The notes under the pieces: model-generated
The model's database searches: none
Seen by the model: only the letters and a program-made list of their open reading frames with translations
Told to the model about the DNA's origin: nothing
NCBI GenBank assembly: GCA_013695245.1
Contig: JACDAW010000415.1
Coordinates: 1-5,691, forward strand
From: Pyrinomonadaceae bacterium
GTDB taxonomy: Bacteria > Acidobacteriota > Blastocatellia > Pyrinomonadales > Pyrinomonadaceae
DNA length: 5,691 nucleotides
Direction of reading: 5' to 3'
Shown here: in pieces, positions 1 to 5,691 of the stretch
How positions within the stretch are numbered: position 1 is the first letter of the stretch
How the letters are laid out: each line of letters starts with the position of its first letter
Position numbers and translations under genes: made by a program

Positions 1-1407
1 GCTTCGTTCGTCGAAATTGCGCGCCGGGTGGAGCCAGCGGTCGTTAACATTGACACCGTTTCGCAATCTGAGATCGGAAGCGACTCCGAGGATGAAGATG
101 GGGACAGCAGCAGCAACAACACTTCGCCGGGCAATCCGCTGATGGATATGTTTCGCCAGCAAATGCAGCAGCGAATGCGGCGACCTTCACGCGGCGTCGG
201 GAGCGGCTTCATCGTCGATCCGAAAGGATTTATCCTAACGAATCAACACGTCGTCGAAGGCGCCACGCGCATTACCGTCAAATTGCAAACAGGCGAACAG
301 TTGCGCGGGCGCGTCGTCGGTATGGATGAGGAGACAGACGTTGCGGTTGTAAAAGTTGATGCCGCGCGCGACTTGCCTTCGGTGCGCATCGGCAATTCGG
401 ACGACTCGCAAGTCGGCGACTGGGTGCTCGCCATCGGTTCGCCCTTTGGCCTAGAGCAGACGGTAACGGCTGGCATCATCTCGACGAAGCAGCGACAGAC
501 GCGCGGCGCATCGAGTTTTCAGCGTTTCCTGCAAACGGATGCGGCGATCAATCGCGGCAACTCCGGCGGCCCGCTCGTCAACATGCACGGCGAAGTGATC
601 GGCATCAATTCGCAGATCGCCACCACGACCGGCGATTACAACGGCATCGGTTTTGCCCTGCCCGCCAACGAAGCCGCTTTCGTCTATCGCCAGATCACGG
701 CGAACGGCAAGGTGAGGCGCGGTTATCTCGGCATCAACCTCGCGCCCGTCAAAGCCGAATACGCGCGCGTCTATGGATTACCGGAGGCGAAAGGCGCGGT
801 CGTCACGGACTTCCCCGACGCTCAGACGCCGGCGGAAAAAGCCGGTATTCAACGCAACGACGTGATCGTGGAATTCAACGGGCAGTCAATCACCAGTCCT
901 GATGATTTAATCGGCAAAGTCGCCGCCACGCCCATCGGTCAAACCGTGCAACTCACTTATCTGCGCGATACAGCTAACAATAAATTTGACCGCCTCACGG
1001 CCAGCGTCGTCATTGGCGAACGTCCCGCGCGGCAGGCGCTAGCCTCAACGAACATGAAGCAGAACGCGCCCGATCTCCCGACGACGAAGCCTTCGGGTGC
1101 GCAATCCGCACGGCCTCGTCTCGGCTTGACTCTGAATGAACTGACGCCACAGATCGCGGCCGAAAGAAAACTGACGGGCGTGCGCGGTTTACTCGTCAAG
1201 GATGTTGATCCCGGCAGCCTCGCCGATGATGCGGGCATCGAACCCGGTCGTGTAATTCAGCGTTTCAACCGCACGCCCGTCGCCACGCTCGCCGATTTCG
1301 AGCGCGTCATCAGTAGCCTTAAACCCGGCGATGCGATTGTAATGAGCATTGCGGAATATGACGGTCAAAAGATCGTCCAAACCATCGTGCAGTTTACTTA
1401 TCAGTAG
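1..1407 (+). CDS. htrA: HtrA/Do-family serine endoprotease with two PDZ domains (5' end cut off by window)
   Basis: This is an envelope protease/chaperone of the DegP/DegQ/MucD type, which degrades misfolded periplasmic proteins. The frame is already open at base 1 and reads a typical HtrA lead-in (SFVEIARRVEPAVVNI), so the GTG at 28 is not the real start; the signal peptide must lie upstream. Counting from the codon at 28, the catalytic triad is His74 (TNQHVV), Asp104 (DEETDVAVV) and Ser179 (NRGNSGGP). PDZ1 spans about 232-330 (YLGINL binding loop), a 30-residue Ala/Pro/Ser-rich linker follows, and PDZ2 spans about 362-455 (RLGLTL). The region before the protease core (about 14-52) matches the position of the flexible LA loop of DegP; here it is strongly acidic, then Met/Gln/Arg-rich. 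TAG stop at 1405-1407. The family is clear; which paralogue (DegP, DegQ or MucD-like) cannot be told, so the symbol is generic. Confidence 0.95.
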   Translation, partial: ASFVEIARRVEPAVVNIDTVSQSEIGSDSEDEDGDSSSNNTSPGNPLMDMFRQQMQQRMRRPSRGVGSGFIVDPKGFILTNQHVVEGATRITVKLQTGEQLRGRVVGMDEETDVAVVKVDAARDLPSVRIGNSDDSQVGDWVLAIGSPFGLEQTVTAGIISTKQRQTRGASSFQRFLQTDAAINRGNSGGPLVNMHGEVIGINSQIATTTGDYNGIGFALPANEAAFVYRQITANGKVRRGYLGINLAPVKAEYARVYGLPEAKGAVVTDFPDAQTPAEKAGIQRNDVIVEFNGQSITSPDDLIGKVAATPIGQTVQLTYLRDTANNKFDRLTASVVIGERPARQALASTNMKQNAPDLPTTKPSGAQSARPRLGLTLNELTPQIAAERKLTGVRGLLVKDVDPGSLADDAGIEPGRVIQRFNRTPVATLADFERVISSLKPGDAIVMSIAEYDGQKIVQTIVQFTYQ

Positions 1408-1466
1408 AAAGTAAGCGGTAAGCAGTAAAAAGATTTGTTTTTAACTGCTTACCGCTTACTGCTCAC
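1404..1466. repeat. Inverted repeat of degenerate heptamers; long hairpin between htrA and the aldehyde dehydrogenase gene
   Basis: Bases 1410-1426 (AGTAAGCGGTAAGCAGT) pair perfectly over 17 bp with 1444-1460. Skipping A1443, five more A:T pairs (1427-1431 with 1438-1442) extend the stem to a 6-nt loop. Each arm is a tandem array with a 7-bp period. Four units of consensus roughly GTAAGCR run on the + strand from 1404 to 1431, and four run on the - strand from 1466 down to 1439. The first unit overlaps the htrA stop codon. The hairpin could stop or slow transcription or protect the htrA mRNA end, but no T-tract follows the right arm, so a standard Rho-independent terminator is not shown. The repeat fills nearly the whole 67-bp gap and leaves only 8 bases before the next ATG. 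Confidence 0.85.
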
Positions 1467-1474
1467 TAACTTCT

Positions 1475-3064
1475 ATGTCCCAAGCCCGAAAAGCACTTAA
1501 TAAGAACGCCAAACGCGGCGCTAATGGTAATAATGGCGGCGCGACGCGAAGCTCTCAGGCACGCGCGAGCGTGAAAACTTATCGCAACTACATCGGCGGC
1601 GAATGGGTGGCGAGCGCCGGGCAAGAAACTTTTGAGAACAAGAATCCGGCGAATACGCGCGACATCGTCGGCCGGTTTCCGCTTTCGACGGAAGAAGATG
1701 TTGCGCGCGCGGTTGACGCGGCCGCTGAGGCGTCCCGTGGTTGGCGTTTGACGCCCGCGCCGCGCCGCGCCGAAATTCTTTTCCGGCTTGGCGAAATCTT
1801 GATCCGCCGCAAAGAACAGTATGCTCAAGAGATGACGCGCGAGATGGGCAAGGTCTTAAAGGAGACGGGCGGCGACGTGCAGGAGGCAATTGATTGTACT
1901 TATTTCACGGCCGGTGAAGGGAGACGTCTGCACGGCTACACTAGCCCTGCGGAGATGCCGGATAAGTTTGCGATGTGCGTGCGCCAGCCCGTCGGTTTAT
2001 GTGGCCTCATCGCGCCTTGGAATTTTCCAATGGCGATTCCAAGTTGGAAATTGATCCCGGCGCTCGTCTGCGGAAACACTGTGGTGCTTAAACCGGCGGA
2101 AGACACTCCGCTTTCGTCGCTCAATCTCGTCGAAGCGTGCGAAGAGGCGGGCGTACCTAAAGGAGTCGTTAATCTCGTTACCGGCTTCGGCGAAGCGGGC
2201 GCGGCGATCACGAATCACAAAGACGTGCGGTTAATTTCCTTCACGGGTTCAACTGAAACAGGGCGCATCGTTGCTTCGGCGTGCGCCGACCGCAACGCGA
2301 TCTGCTCGCTTGAGATGGGCGGCAAAAACGTGATTATCGTGCACGAAGACGCCGAAGTTGATTTGGCTGTTGAGGGCGCGGTGTGGGGCGCGTTTGGCAC
2401 TTCCGGTCAACGCTGCACCGCCTCGTCACGCCTCGTCGTGCATAAGAAAGTTTATAAACAGTTTACGAAGAAGTTGGTTGAACGGGCACGGGAGTTGCGC
2501 ATCGGCGACGGAAGCGATCCACAGACGGAGATGGGGCCGGTGATTAACGCCGATGCGGTTCATAAGATCATGGGCTACATTGAAGTTGGTCAGCGCGAAG
2601 ATCACGCGAAACTCCAGTGCGGCGGCAATCGTTTAACGACGGGCGAATACGCGCACGGCTACTTCATCGAGCCGACCGTCTTTACCGATGTTGCGCCCGA
2701 CATGCGCATCGCGCAGGAAGAAATTTTTGGCCCCGTCACGGCCGTCATCCCGTTTGACACTTTGGATGAAGCGATTGAGATCGCAAATGGCGTGCGCTAC
2801 GGACTTTCGGCTTCCGTCTATACGAAAGATGTCAACCTTGCTTTTCATGCGATGAACGAGTTGTACACCGGCATCGTCTATATCAATTCACCGACCATCG
2901 GCGCGGAAGTTCATCTGCCGTTCGGTGGAACGAAAGCGACCGGAAACGGGCACCGCGAAGCGGGCACGCAAGTCTTAGATATTTTCAGCGAGTGGAAATC
3001 GGTTTACGTTGACTACAGCAGCAAGCTGCAACGCGCGCAGATCGATTCGGTAGAGCCGCAGTAG
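1475..3064 (+). CDS. NAD(P)-dependent aldehyde dehydrogenase (ALDH superfamily)
   Basis: This soluble enzyme oxidises an aldehyde to the carboxylate with NAD(P)+. The 529 residues carry every landmark: Asn183 (PWNFP, oxyanion hole), Lys206 (KPAE, cofactor binding), FTGSTETG at 256-263, general base Glu280 (LEMGGK), nucleophile Cys314 (GQRCT), and EEIFGP at 415-420. The C-terminus (PFGGTKATGNGHREAG, then a SEWKSVYVDYS tail) resembles bacterial semialdehyde dehydrogenases such as alpha-ketoglutarate-semialdehyde or aminoadipate-semialdehyde enzymes; this is recall, not a search, and the substrate is unresolved. The first ~32 residues are a basic, Asn/Gly/Ala-rich extension not usual in the family. 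The ATG at 1475 has no visible Shine-Dalgarno sequence. A GTG at 1571 would begin VKTYRNYIGGEWV, where family members normally start, giving 497 residues, the usual length; its own ribosome site is also weak. The longer start is listed, but the shorter one is a serious alternative. Confidence 0.93.
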   Translation: MSQARKALNKNAKRGANGNNGGATRSSQARASVKTYRNYIGGEWVASAGQETFENKNPANTRDIVGRFPLSTEEDVARAVDAAAEASRGWRLTPAPRRAEILFRLGEILIRRKEQYAQEMTREMGKVLKETGGDVQEAIDCTYFTAGEGRRLHGYTSPAEMPDKFAMCVRQPVGLCGLIAPWNFPMAIPSWKLIPALVCGNTVVLKPAEDTPLSSLNLVEACEEAGVPKGVVNLVTGFGEAGAAITNHKDVRLISFTGSTETGRIVASACADRNAICSLEMGGKNVIIVHEDAEVDLAVEGAVWGAFGTSGQRCTASSRLVVHKKVYKQFTKKLVERARELRIGDGSDPQTEMGPVINADAVHKIMGYIEVGQREDHAKLQCGGNRLTTGEYAHGYFIEPTVFTDVAPDMRIAQEEIFGPVTAVIPFDTLDEAIEIANGVRYGLSASVYTKDVNLAFHAMNELYTGIVYINSPTIGAEVHLPFGGTKATGNGHREAGTQVLDIFSEWKSVYVDYSSKLQRAQIDSVEPQ

Positions 3065-3075
3065 TGTGCGCGGTA

Positions 3076-3112
3076 AAAGCAACAGGCGGAGCAAACGACA
3101 AGTCGTTGCTTT
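3076..3112 (+). other. Possible switching hairpins after the aldehyde dehydrogenase gene
   Basis: AAAGCAAC (3076-3083) pairs perfectly with GTTGCTTT (3105-3112). A competing stem AACGAC (3094-3099) with GTCGTT (3102-3107) shares bases with the first, so only one can form. A small GCGA/TCGC stem (3116-3126) and then six T (3132-3137) follow. This could be a weak terminator for the upstream gene. Otherwise the 116-bp gap (3065-3180) holds only the ribosome site of the next gene. Stems this short can arise by chance. Confidence 0.25.
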
Positions 3113-3164
3113 CGGGCGAGACTCGCAGATATTTTTTGTCGGAATCAGTTGTTCGATAAATTTC

Positions 3165-3170
3165 GAGGAG
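3165..3170 (+). promoter_or_regulatory. Ribosome binding site of the small membrane protein gene
   Basis: GAGGAG lies 10 bases before the ATG at 3181. It is the strongest Shine-Dalgarno sequence in the window. It supports this small reading frame over the longer frame that overlaps it from 3066. Confidence 0.75.
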
Positions 3171-3180
3171 CACAGTTCAA

Positions 3181-3588
3181 ATGAACTGGAAGCGGATCGT
3201 AGTGTTTGTCGCACTGCGTTTGATCCCCATTACATTAATCACTGTCGCCGTGCGTGTTTACTTCAAGCAGGAGGGGAGGCAGGGCGCTCCGGTGTGGCTT
3301 ATACCTGCTTCGCTCATCGTCAACATCGTTGTGTCAATTGGTGTGTTTGCGCTTCTGGCGTACCTGCAGCGCGAACGGACATTTGCTCACGTCGCCCTCG
3401 TCATCCTTTTGTCATGGCTGCTCGAATACCCGCTCAACGTGATGTACGCGAGAATGGTGCCGTTGGTGTGGGCTATCGGATTGTTGTTCGTGATGATCTA
3501 TGCCGCAATTGGAGCAGGACTCGGCATTGTGCTGCGGCGCAATGATTCGTTTGAAGAGGCGAACCCGGATTTTCCGCCATCAATTTAA
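3181..3588 (+). CDS. Small four-helix integral membrane protein, function unknown
   Basis: I do not recognise a family. The 135-residue protein is mostly membrane. Likely helices are about 6-26, 37-62, 68-90 and 94-117, with a short polar tail ending in acidic residues and prolines (NDSFEEANPDFPPSI). Basic residues at the N-terminus (KR at 4-5), in the loop near 63-66 (QRER) and after helix 4 (RR at 119-120) suggest both ends face the cytoplasm. The third hydrophobic stretch contains a Glu-Tyr-Pro (82-84) that may kink the helix. There is no signal peptide cleavage site, lipobox or catalytic motif. The start is well set by the GAGGAG site. It sits 116 bp after the aldehyde dehydrogenase gene and 82 bp before ald, in the same direction. 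A transporter or exporter role for a metabolite of its neighbours is possible, but nothing in the sequence shows it. Confidence 0.8.
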   Translation: MNWKRIVVFVALRLIPITLITVAVRVYFKQEGRQGAPVWLIPASLIVNIVVSIGVFALLAYLQRERTFAHVALVILLSWLLEYPLNVMYARMVPLVWAIGLLFVMIYAAIGAGLGIVLRRNDSFEEANPDFPPSI

Positions 3589-3597
3589 AAAACTTTT

Positions 3598-3618
3598 GCG
3601 CCCGGAATGGGAGCTTTT
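3598..3618 (+). terminator. Weak candidate Rho-independent terminator after the membrane protein gene
   Basis: GCGCCC (3598-3603) can pair with GGGAGC (3609-3614) with one G/A mismatch, across a 5-nt GGAAT loop. Four T follow (3615-3618). It begins 10 bases after the TAA stop. The short stem, the mismatch and the short T-run make it marginal. Confidence 0.3.
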
Positions 3619-3655
3619 AGAGTTTGCGTAAGAAACAAATTAGATTCAGGCGATT

Positions 3656-3659
3656 GGAG
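3656..3659 (+). promoter_or_regulatory. Ribosome binding site supporting the GTG start of ald
   Basis: GGAG lies 11 bases before the GTG at 3671, within a purine-rich leader. It supports GTG as the start. The protein then begins MIVGLPKE, exactly as alanine dehydrogenases do. Confidence 0.6.
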
Positions 3660-3670
3660 CGAAAAGAAAA

Positions 3671-4837
3671 GTGATCGTTGGACTTCCGAAAGAGATCAAA
3701 GATAACGAGTACCGCGTTGGCCTCGTGCCCGCAGGCGTGCGTGCGCTGACGGATGCGGGACACAAAACGGTTGTTGAGCGCGGCGCGGGCGAAGGCTCAG
3801 GCTTCCCTGATGAGCTTTACGAGCGCGCGGGCGGGCAACTTCTCGATAGTGCCGATGATGTGTGGGCGCAAGCCGAGATGATCGTTAAAGTAAAAGAACC
3901 GATTAAGCCCGAATACAATCGGATGCGTGAAGGTCAGTTGCTATTCACTTACCTGCACCTTGCGCCCGACCGCGAACTCACCGCAGCTCTACTTGAGCGC
4001 AAAGTTTCCGGCGTCGCTTATGAGACGATCACGGACAGACGCGGCACGCTTCCCCTTCTCACGCCGATGTCGGAGGTGGCGGGGCGCATGGCGGTGCAGG
4101 TCGGCGCGCAATACTTGGAGCGGATGGGCGGCGGGCGCGGTGTGCTCTTGGGCGGCGTGCCGGGCGTGCCTGCGGCGCGCGTGGTGATCTTGGGCGGCGG
4201 CGTGGTCGGCACGAACGCGGCGAAGATCGCCGTCGGCATGGGCGCGCAAGTCACTATCGTTGATAGCAACCTCGACCGTCTGCGCGAACTCGACGACATA
4301 TTTCTGTCGAGCATCACCACGCTTGCTTCTTCTCACTACGCGATCCACGAAGCGGTGAGCCACGCGGACTTGATTATCGGCGCGGTTTTAATTCCCGGCG
4401 CGGCCGCCCCGAAGCTCGTCACGCGCTCAATGCTTAAGGATGTGCCGAACGGCGCGGTGATCGTTGACGTGTCGGTTGATCAAGGCGGTTGCATTGAGAC
4501 GACGCACGCGACGACGCACAGCGATCCGACTTATTACGTCGAAGGTGTGCTGCACTATGGCGTCGCCAACATGCCCGGTGCGGTTCCGCGCACTTCCACT
4601 TTCGCGCTTACAAATGCGACCTTGCCGTATGTTTTGAAATTAGCGCGTAAAGGTTTTCTCGATGCGATTACAGGCGATGATGGCCTGAAAGCGGGTGTCA
4701 ACACTTACGCCGGAAAATTAACTTATGAAGCGGTAGCGACCGCGCAAGAATTGGATTACACGCCACTCAGTTCGATGATCGGCAGCACGACCGGAACATT
4801 TCCGGCGACGACAACAGCGAGCGGTGTATCGCTCTAG
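3671..4837 (+). CDS. ald: Alanine dehydrogenase
   Basis: This cytoplasmic enzyme reversibly deaminates L-alanine to pyruvate and ammonia with NAD+ (EC 1.4.1.1). It lets cells use alanine as a carbon and nitrogen source, or make alanine and recycle NADH when oxygen is low. The 388 residues match the family closely (usually about 370-380), and key residues fall at the numbers known from the Mycobacterium tuberculosis enzyme: Arg15 and Lys75 (substrate binding), His96 and Asp270 (catalysis), Asp198 (NAD ribose). The N-terminal catalytic part starts VGLPKEIKDNEYRVGL. The nucleotide-binding fold has GGGVVG at 175-180, and the SVDQGG and NMPGAVPRTST blocks follow. The C-terminus is slightly long, ending in a Thr/Ser/Ala-rich tail after about residue 372. 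The start is GTG with a GGAG site upstream. The gene converges with the response regulator gene, with a heptamer hairpin between them. Confidence 0.97.
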   Translation: MIVGLPKEIKDNEYRVGLVPAGVRALTDAGHKTVVERGAGEGSGFPDELYERAGGQLLDSADDVWAQAEMIVKVKEPIKPEYNRMREGQLLFTYLHLAPDRELTAALLERKVSGVAYETITDRRGTLPLLTPMSEVAGRMAVQVGAQYLERMGGGRGVLLGGVPGVPAARVVILGGGVVGTNAAKIAVGMGAQVTIVDSNLDRLRELDDIFLSSITTLASSHYAIHEAVSHADLIIGAVLIPGAAAPKLVTRSMLKDVPNGAVIVDVSVDQGGCIETTHATTHSDPTYYVEGVLHYGVANMPGAVPRTSTFALTNATLPYVLKLARKGFLDAITGDDGLKAGVNTYAGKLTYEAVATAQELDYTPLSSMIGSTTGTFPATTTASGVSL

Positions 4838-4860
4838 GCTTCACTTTGTGAGGCAGTCCA

Positions 4861-4937
4861 AAGGTAAAGAGGCAAAAGTTAAGATGAAAGATACGCTCTT
4901 TCTTATTCTTGACTTTTGCCTCTTAACTTTTGCCTTC
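4861..4937. repeat. Second inverted repeat of degenerate heptamers, between convergent genes
   Basis: Purine-rich units with a 7-bp period (such as AGAGGCA and AAAGTTA) run on the + strand from 4861 to 4888. Five units of the same kind run on the - strand from 4937 down to 4903. The two arrays face each other and pair as a long hairpin. The build matches the repeat at 1404-1466, but the unit sequence differs. It fills most of the 105-bp gap between ald and the receiver gene and ends 5 bases short of the receiver's stop codon. Confidence 0.8.
4867..4924. terminator. Likely bidirectional terminator hairpin between ald and the receiver gene
   Basis: Bases 4867-4884 pair with 4907-4924 over 18 positions, with a single G:T wobble (4880 with 4911). 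Beyond a small internal loop, GAAAGA (4886-4891) pairs with TCTTTC (4897-4902) around a 5-nt loop. Its place between convergent genes suits termination from both sides. The flanks are T-rich on the right, though not a clean T-tract. Confidence 0.55.
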
Positions 4938-4942
4938 AATTT

Positions 4943-5371
4943 TTACGCGGCTTGCGCGAGCAGTCGCGTGAGGCAGCCCGTCAGTTCTTCGGGGCGTATA
5001 GGTTTTGTTAGAAAAATGTCGGCGAAATCTTTGCCTTCCTGAGAGGCAGCCGAAGCCTCGATGCCGGTTAGCAGAATAAGCGGCAAGCCAGCAAGTTTGG
5101 GATGTCGCCGCAGGAATCGGCACAGTTCATAACCGTTTAAATGCGGCATGATCGCATCGGTGATAACGGCATCAAGGCGCAGCGAGAGCGCCGCCTTCAT
5201 CGCCTCCAAACCATCTCCTGCCGTAACGACTTTATAACCGGCGCGTTGCAAAATAACTTCCAGATAGCGGCGGATCGCGCGGTCGTCTTCAACAAGCAGC
5301 ACTGTGCCGCGCGCGGAAGTTGCCTCCATTGCGATCATCATCGGTTCGATTGTTGCTTCGCAAGTGCTCAT
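4943..5371 (-). CDS. Stand-alone response regulator receiver protein (CheY-like)
   Basis: This single receiver domain takes a phosphate from a histidine kinase and signals through protein contacts; it has no DNA-binding or enzyme output domain. The start chosen is the ATG at 5371-5369, giving 142 residues, because AGGA lies 7 bases upstream. The frame stays open to an ATG at 5488, but the extra 39 residues have no receiver similarity and no good ribosome site. Landmarks in the 142-residue numbering: acidic pocket Glu28-Asp29-Asp30 (LLVEDD), phospho-acceptor Asp72 (ITDAIMP), switch Thr102 (ILLTG), Phe120 and Lys123 (IFLTKP). About 20 residues precede the domain, Met-rich, with other possible ATGs at residues 11, 12 and 15. 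All residues needed for phosphorylation are present. No kinase is in the window, so partner and output are unknown. Transcribed toward ald. Confidence 0.93.
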   Translation of the reverse strand: MSTCEATIEPMMIAMEATSARGTVLLVEDDRAIRRYLEVILQRAGYKVVTAGDGLEAMKAALSLRLDAVITDAIMPHLNGYELCRFLRRHPKLAGLPLILLTGIEASAASQEGKDFADIFLTKPIRPEELTGCLTRLLAQAA

Positions 5372-5691
5372 CAATTGATCCTGCTTTCGCGTTTCTCCAA
5401 TAGAATGTAAAACGCCAACAACGCATGAGTGCAACCGGCGTGCCTGATTCATTAGATTTGGCCGCAGTGCGCGGCAAGTTAGTTTCAATGTTCGGCTAAG
5501 TCGTGTAATTGAAAAGGATTATGGGAAAAGATTGGAAAGTTTAACGATAGTCAAAAGCTTAAGTCCGCGTGGCGCGCTCTTCGATATGGCATGATCTCTG
5601 TTATTTTGACCACCTCGAATCAATCAGGATGATTTGTTCTCCGTCTTACAGGTAAAGCACGACAGGCGTCTATCACCAACCGTTATTCAGA
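5372..5691. other. Upstream region of the receiver gene; no gene recognised
   Basis: This 320-bp stretch is richer in A and T than the genes. It holds the receiver's leader, a perfect 5-bp GC hairpin (GCCGC 5461-5465 with GCGGC 5471-5475, 5-nt loop) and no RNA gene I can recognise. At the right edge a + strand frame is open from 5610 to the window end and could begin at TTG 5634 after AGGA (5626-5629), encoding LFSVLQVKHDRRLSPTVIQ. That is too short to call a gene. No promoter on either strand has convincing -35 and -10 boxes at proper spacing. Confidence 0.6.
5379..5382 (-). promoter_or_regulatory. Ribosome binding site that decides the receiver gene's start
   Basis: On the - strand AGGA is followed by 7 bases (TCAATTG) and then ATG. 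The spacing is ideal. It overlaps a perfect 10-bp palindrome, ATCAATTGAT (5370-5379), which also covers part of the start codon. Confidence 0.65.

Noticed and set aside
3066..3545. A 159-codon + strand frame overlapping the membrane protein gene
   Set aside because: It has no ribosome site and a Cys/Arg/His-rich composition typical of an out-of-frame reading; the overlapping frame has a strong GAGGAG site and clean membrane helices.
3989..4363. Long - strand frames rich in Arg and His opposite ald
   Set aside because: They are antisense shadows of a GC-rich gene whose + strand product is unmistakable.
4824..5042. A + strand frame with an apparent lipoprotein signal (MKDTLFLILDFCLLTFAF, then FYAAC)
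   Set aside because: The hydrophobic stretch is just translation of the T-rich heptamer hairpin, and the rest runs antisense to the well-supported receiver gene.
5372..5488. A longer N-terminus for the receiver protein, starting at 5488
   Set aside because: The extra 39 residues precede a start with an ideal AGGA site and do not resemble any part of a receiver domain.
5521..5544. A tiny + strand frame (7 codons) after an AAGGAT-like site
   Set aside because: It is too short and nothing suggests a leader peptide, since no gene follows closely.
5585..5603. A sigma-54-like TGGCAT motif
   Set aside because: The required GC element at the -12 position is absent.
5606..5633. A possible sigma-70 promoter (TTGACC, then GATGAT 16 bases later) on the + strand
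   Set aside because: The -10 box matches only 4 of 6 and no downstream gene can be confirmed before the window ends.

Overview
The window is ordinary bacterial chromosome with a medium-high GC content, in the high 50s per cent by eye. It holds five protein genes, four on the + strand and one on the - strand. The organism cannot be fixed from this sequence. The gene style and the purine-rich, 7-bp-periodic inverted repeats between genes make me think of a soil-type Acidobacteriota (Blastocatellia-like) genome, but this is only an inference. There are no rRNA or tRNA genes, transposases, phage genes or CRISPR arrays.

Layout on the + strand: (1) positions 1-1407 are the 3' part of a two-PDZ HtrA/Do-family periplasmic serine protease whose start lies before the window. 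(2) Positions 1404-1466 are an inverted repeat made of degenerate heptamers, filling the gap to the next gene. (3) Positions 1475-3064 encode a NAD(P)-dependent aldehyde dehydrogenase with a full set of catalytic residues and an odd low-complexity N-terminal extension. (4) Positions 3181-3588 encode a small four-helix membrane protein of unknown function. (5) Positions 3671-4837 encode alanine dehydrogenase (ald), with a GTG start. A second heptamer inverted repeat (4861-4937) sits between the convergent ends of ald and the last gene. That gene, 4943-5371 on the - strand, encodes a stand-alone CheY-like receiver protein; its best start is an internal ATG with a good Shine-Dalgarno sequence, not the longest possible start. 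From 5372 to the end I see no gene I can support.

The genes do not form an obvious single system. Protease, aldehyde dehydrogenase, membrane protein and alanine dehydrogenase lie in the same direction with gaps of 67, 116 and 82 bp, which is loose for an operon. The two dehydrogenases could both serve amino-acid catabolism: the first oxidising an aldehyde intermediate, the second deaminating alanine to pyruvate, both yielding reduced nicotinamide cofactor. Adjacency is the only evidence for a link. I found no clear previously undescribed multi-gene system. The most unusual signal is the pair of unrelated-sequence but identically built intergenic elements: 7-bp-period tandem repeats running in opposite directions and folding into long hairpins.
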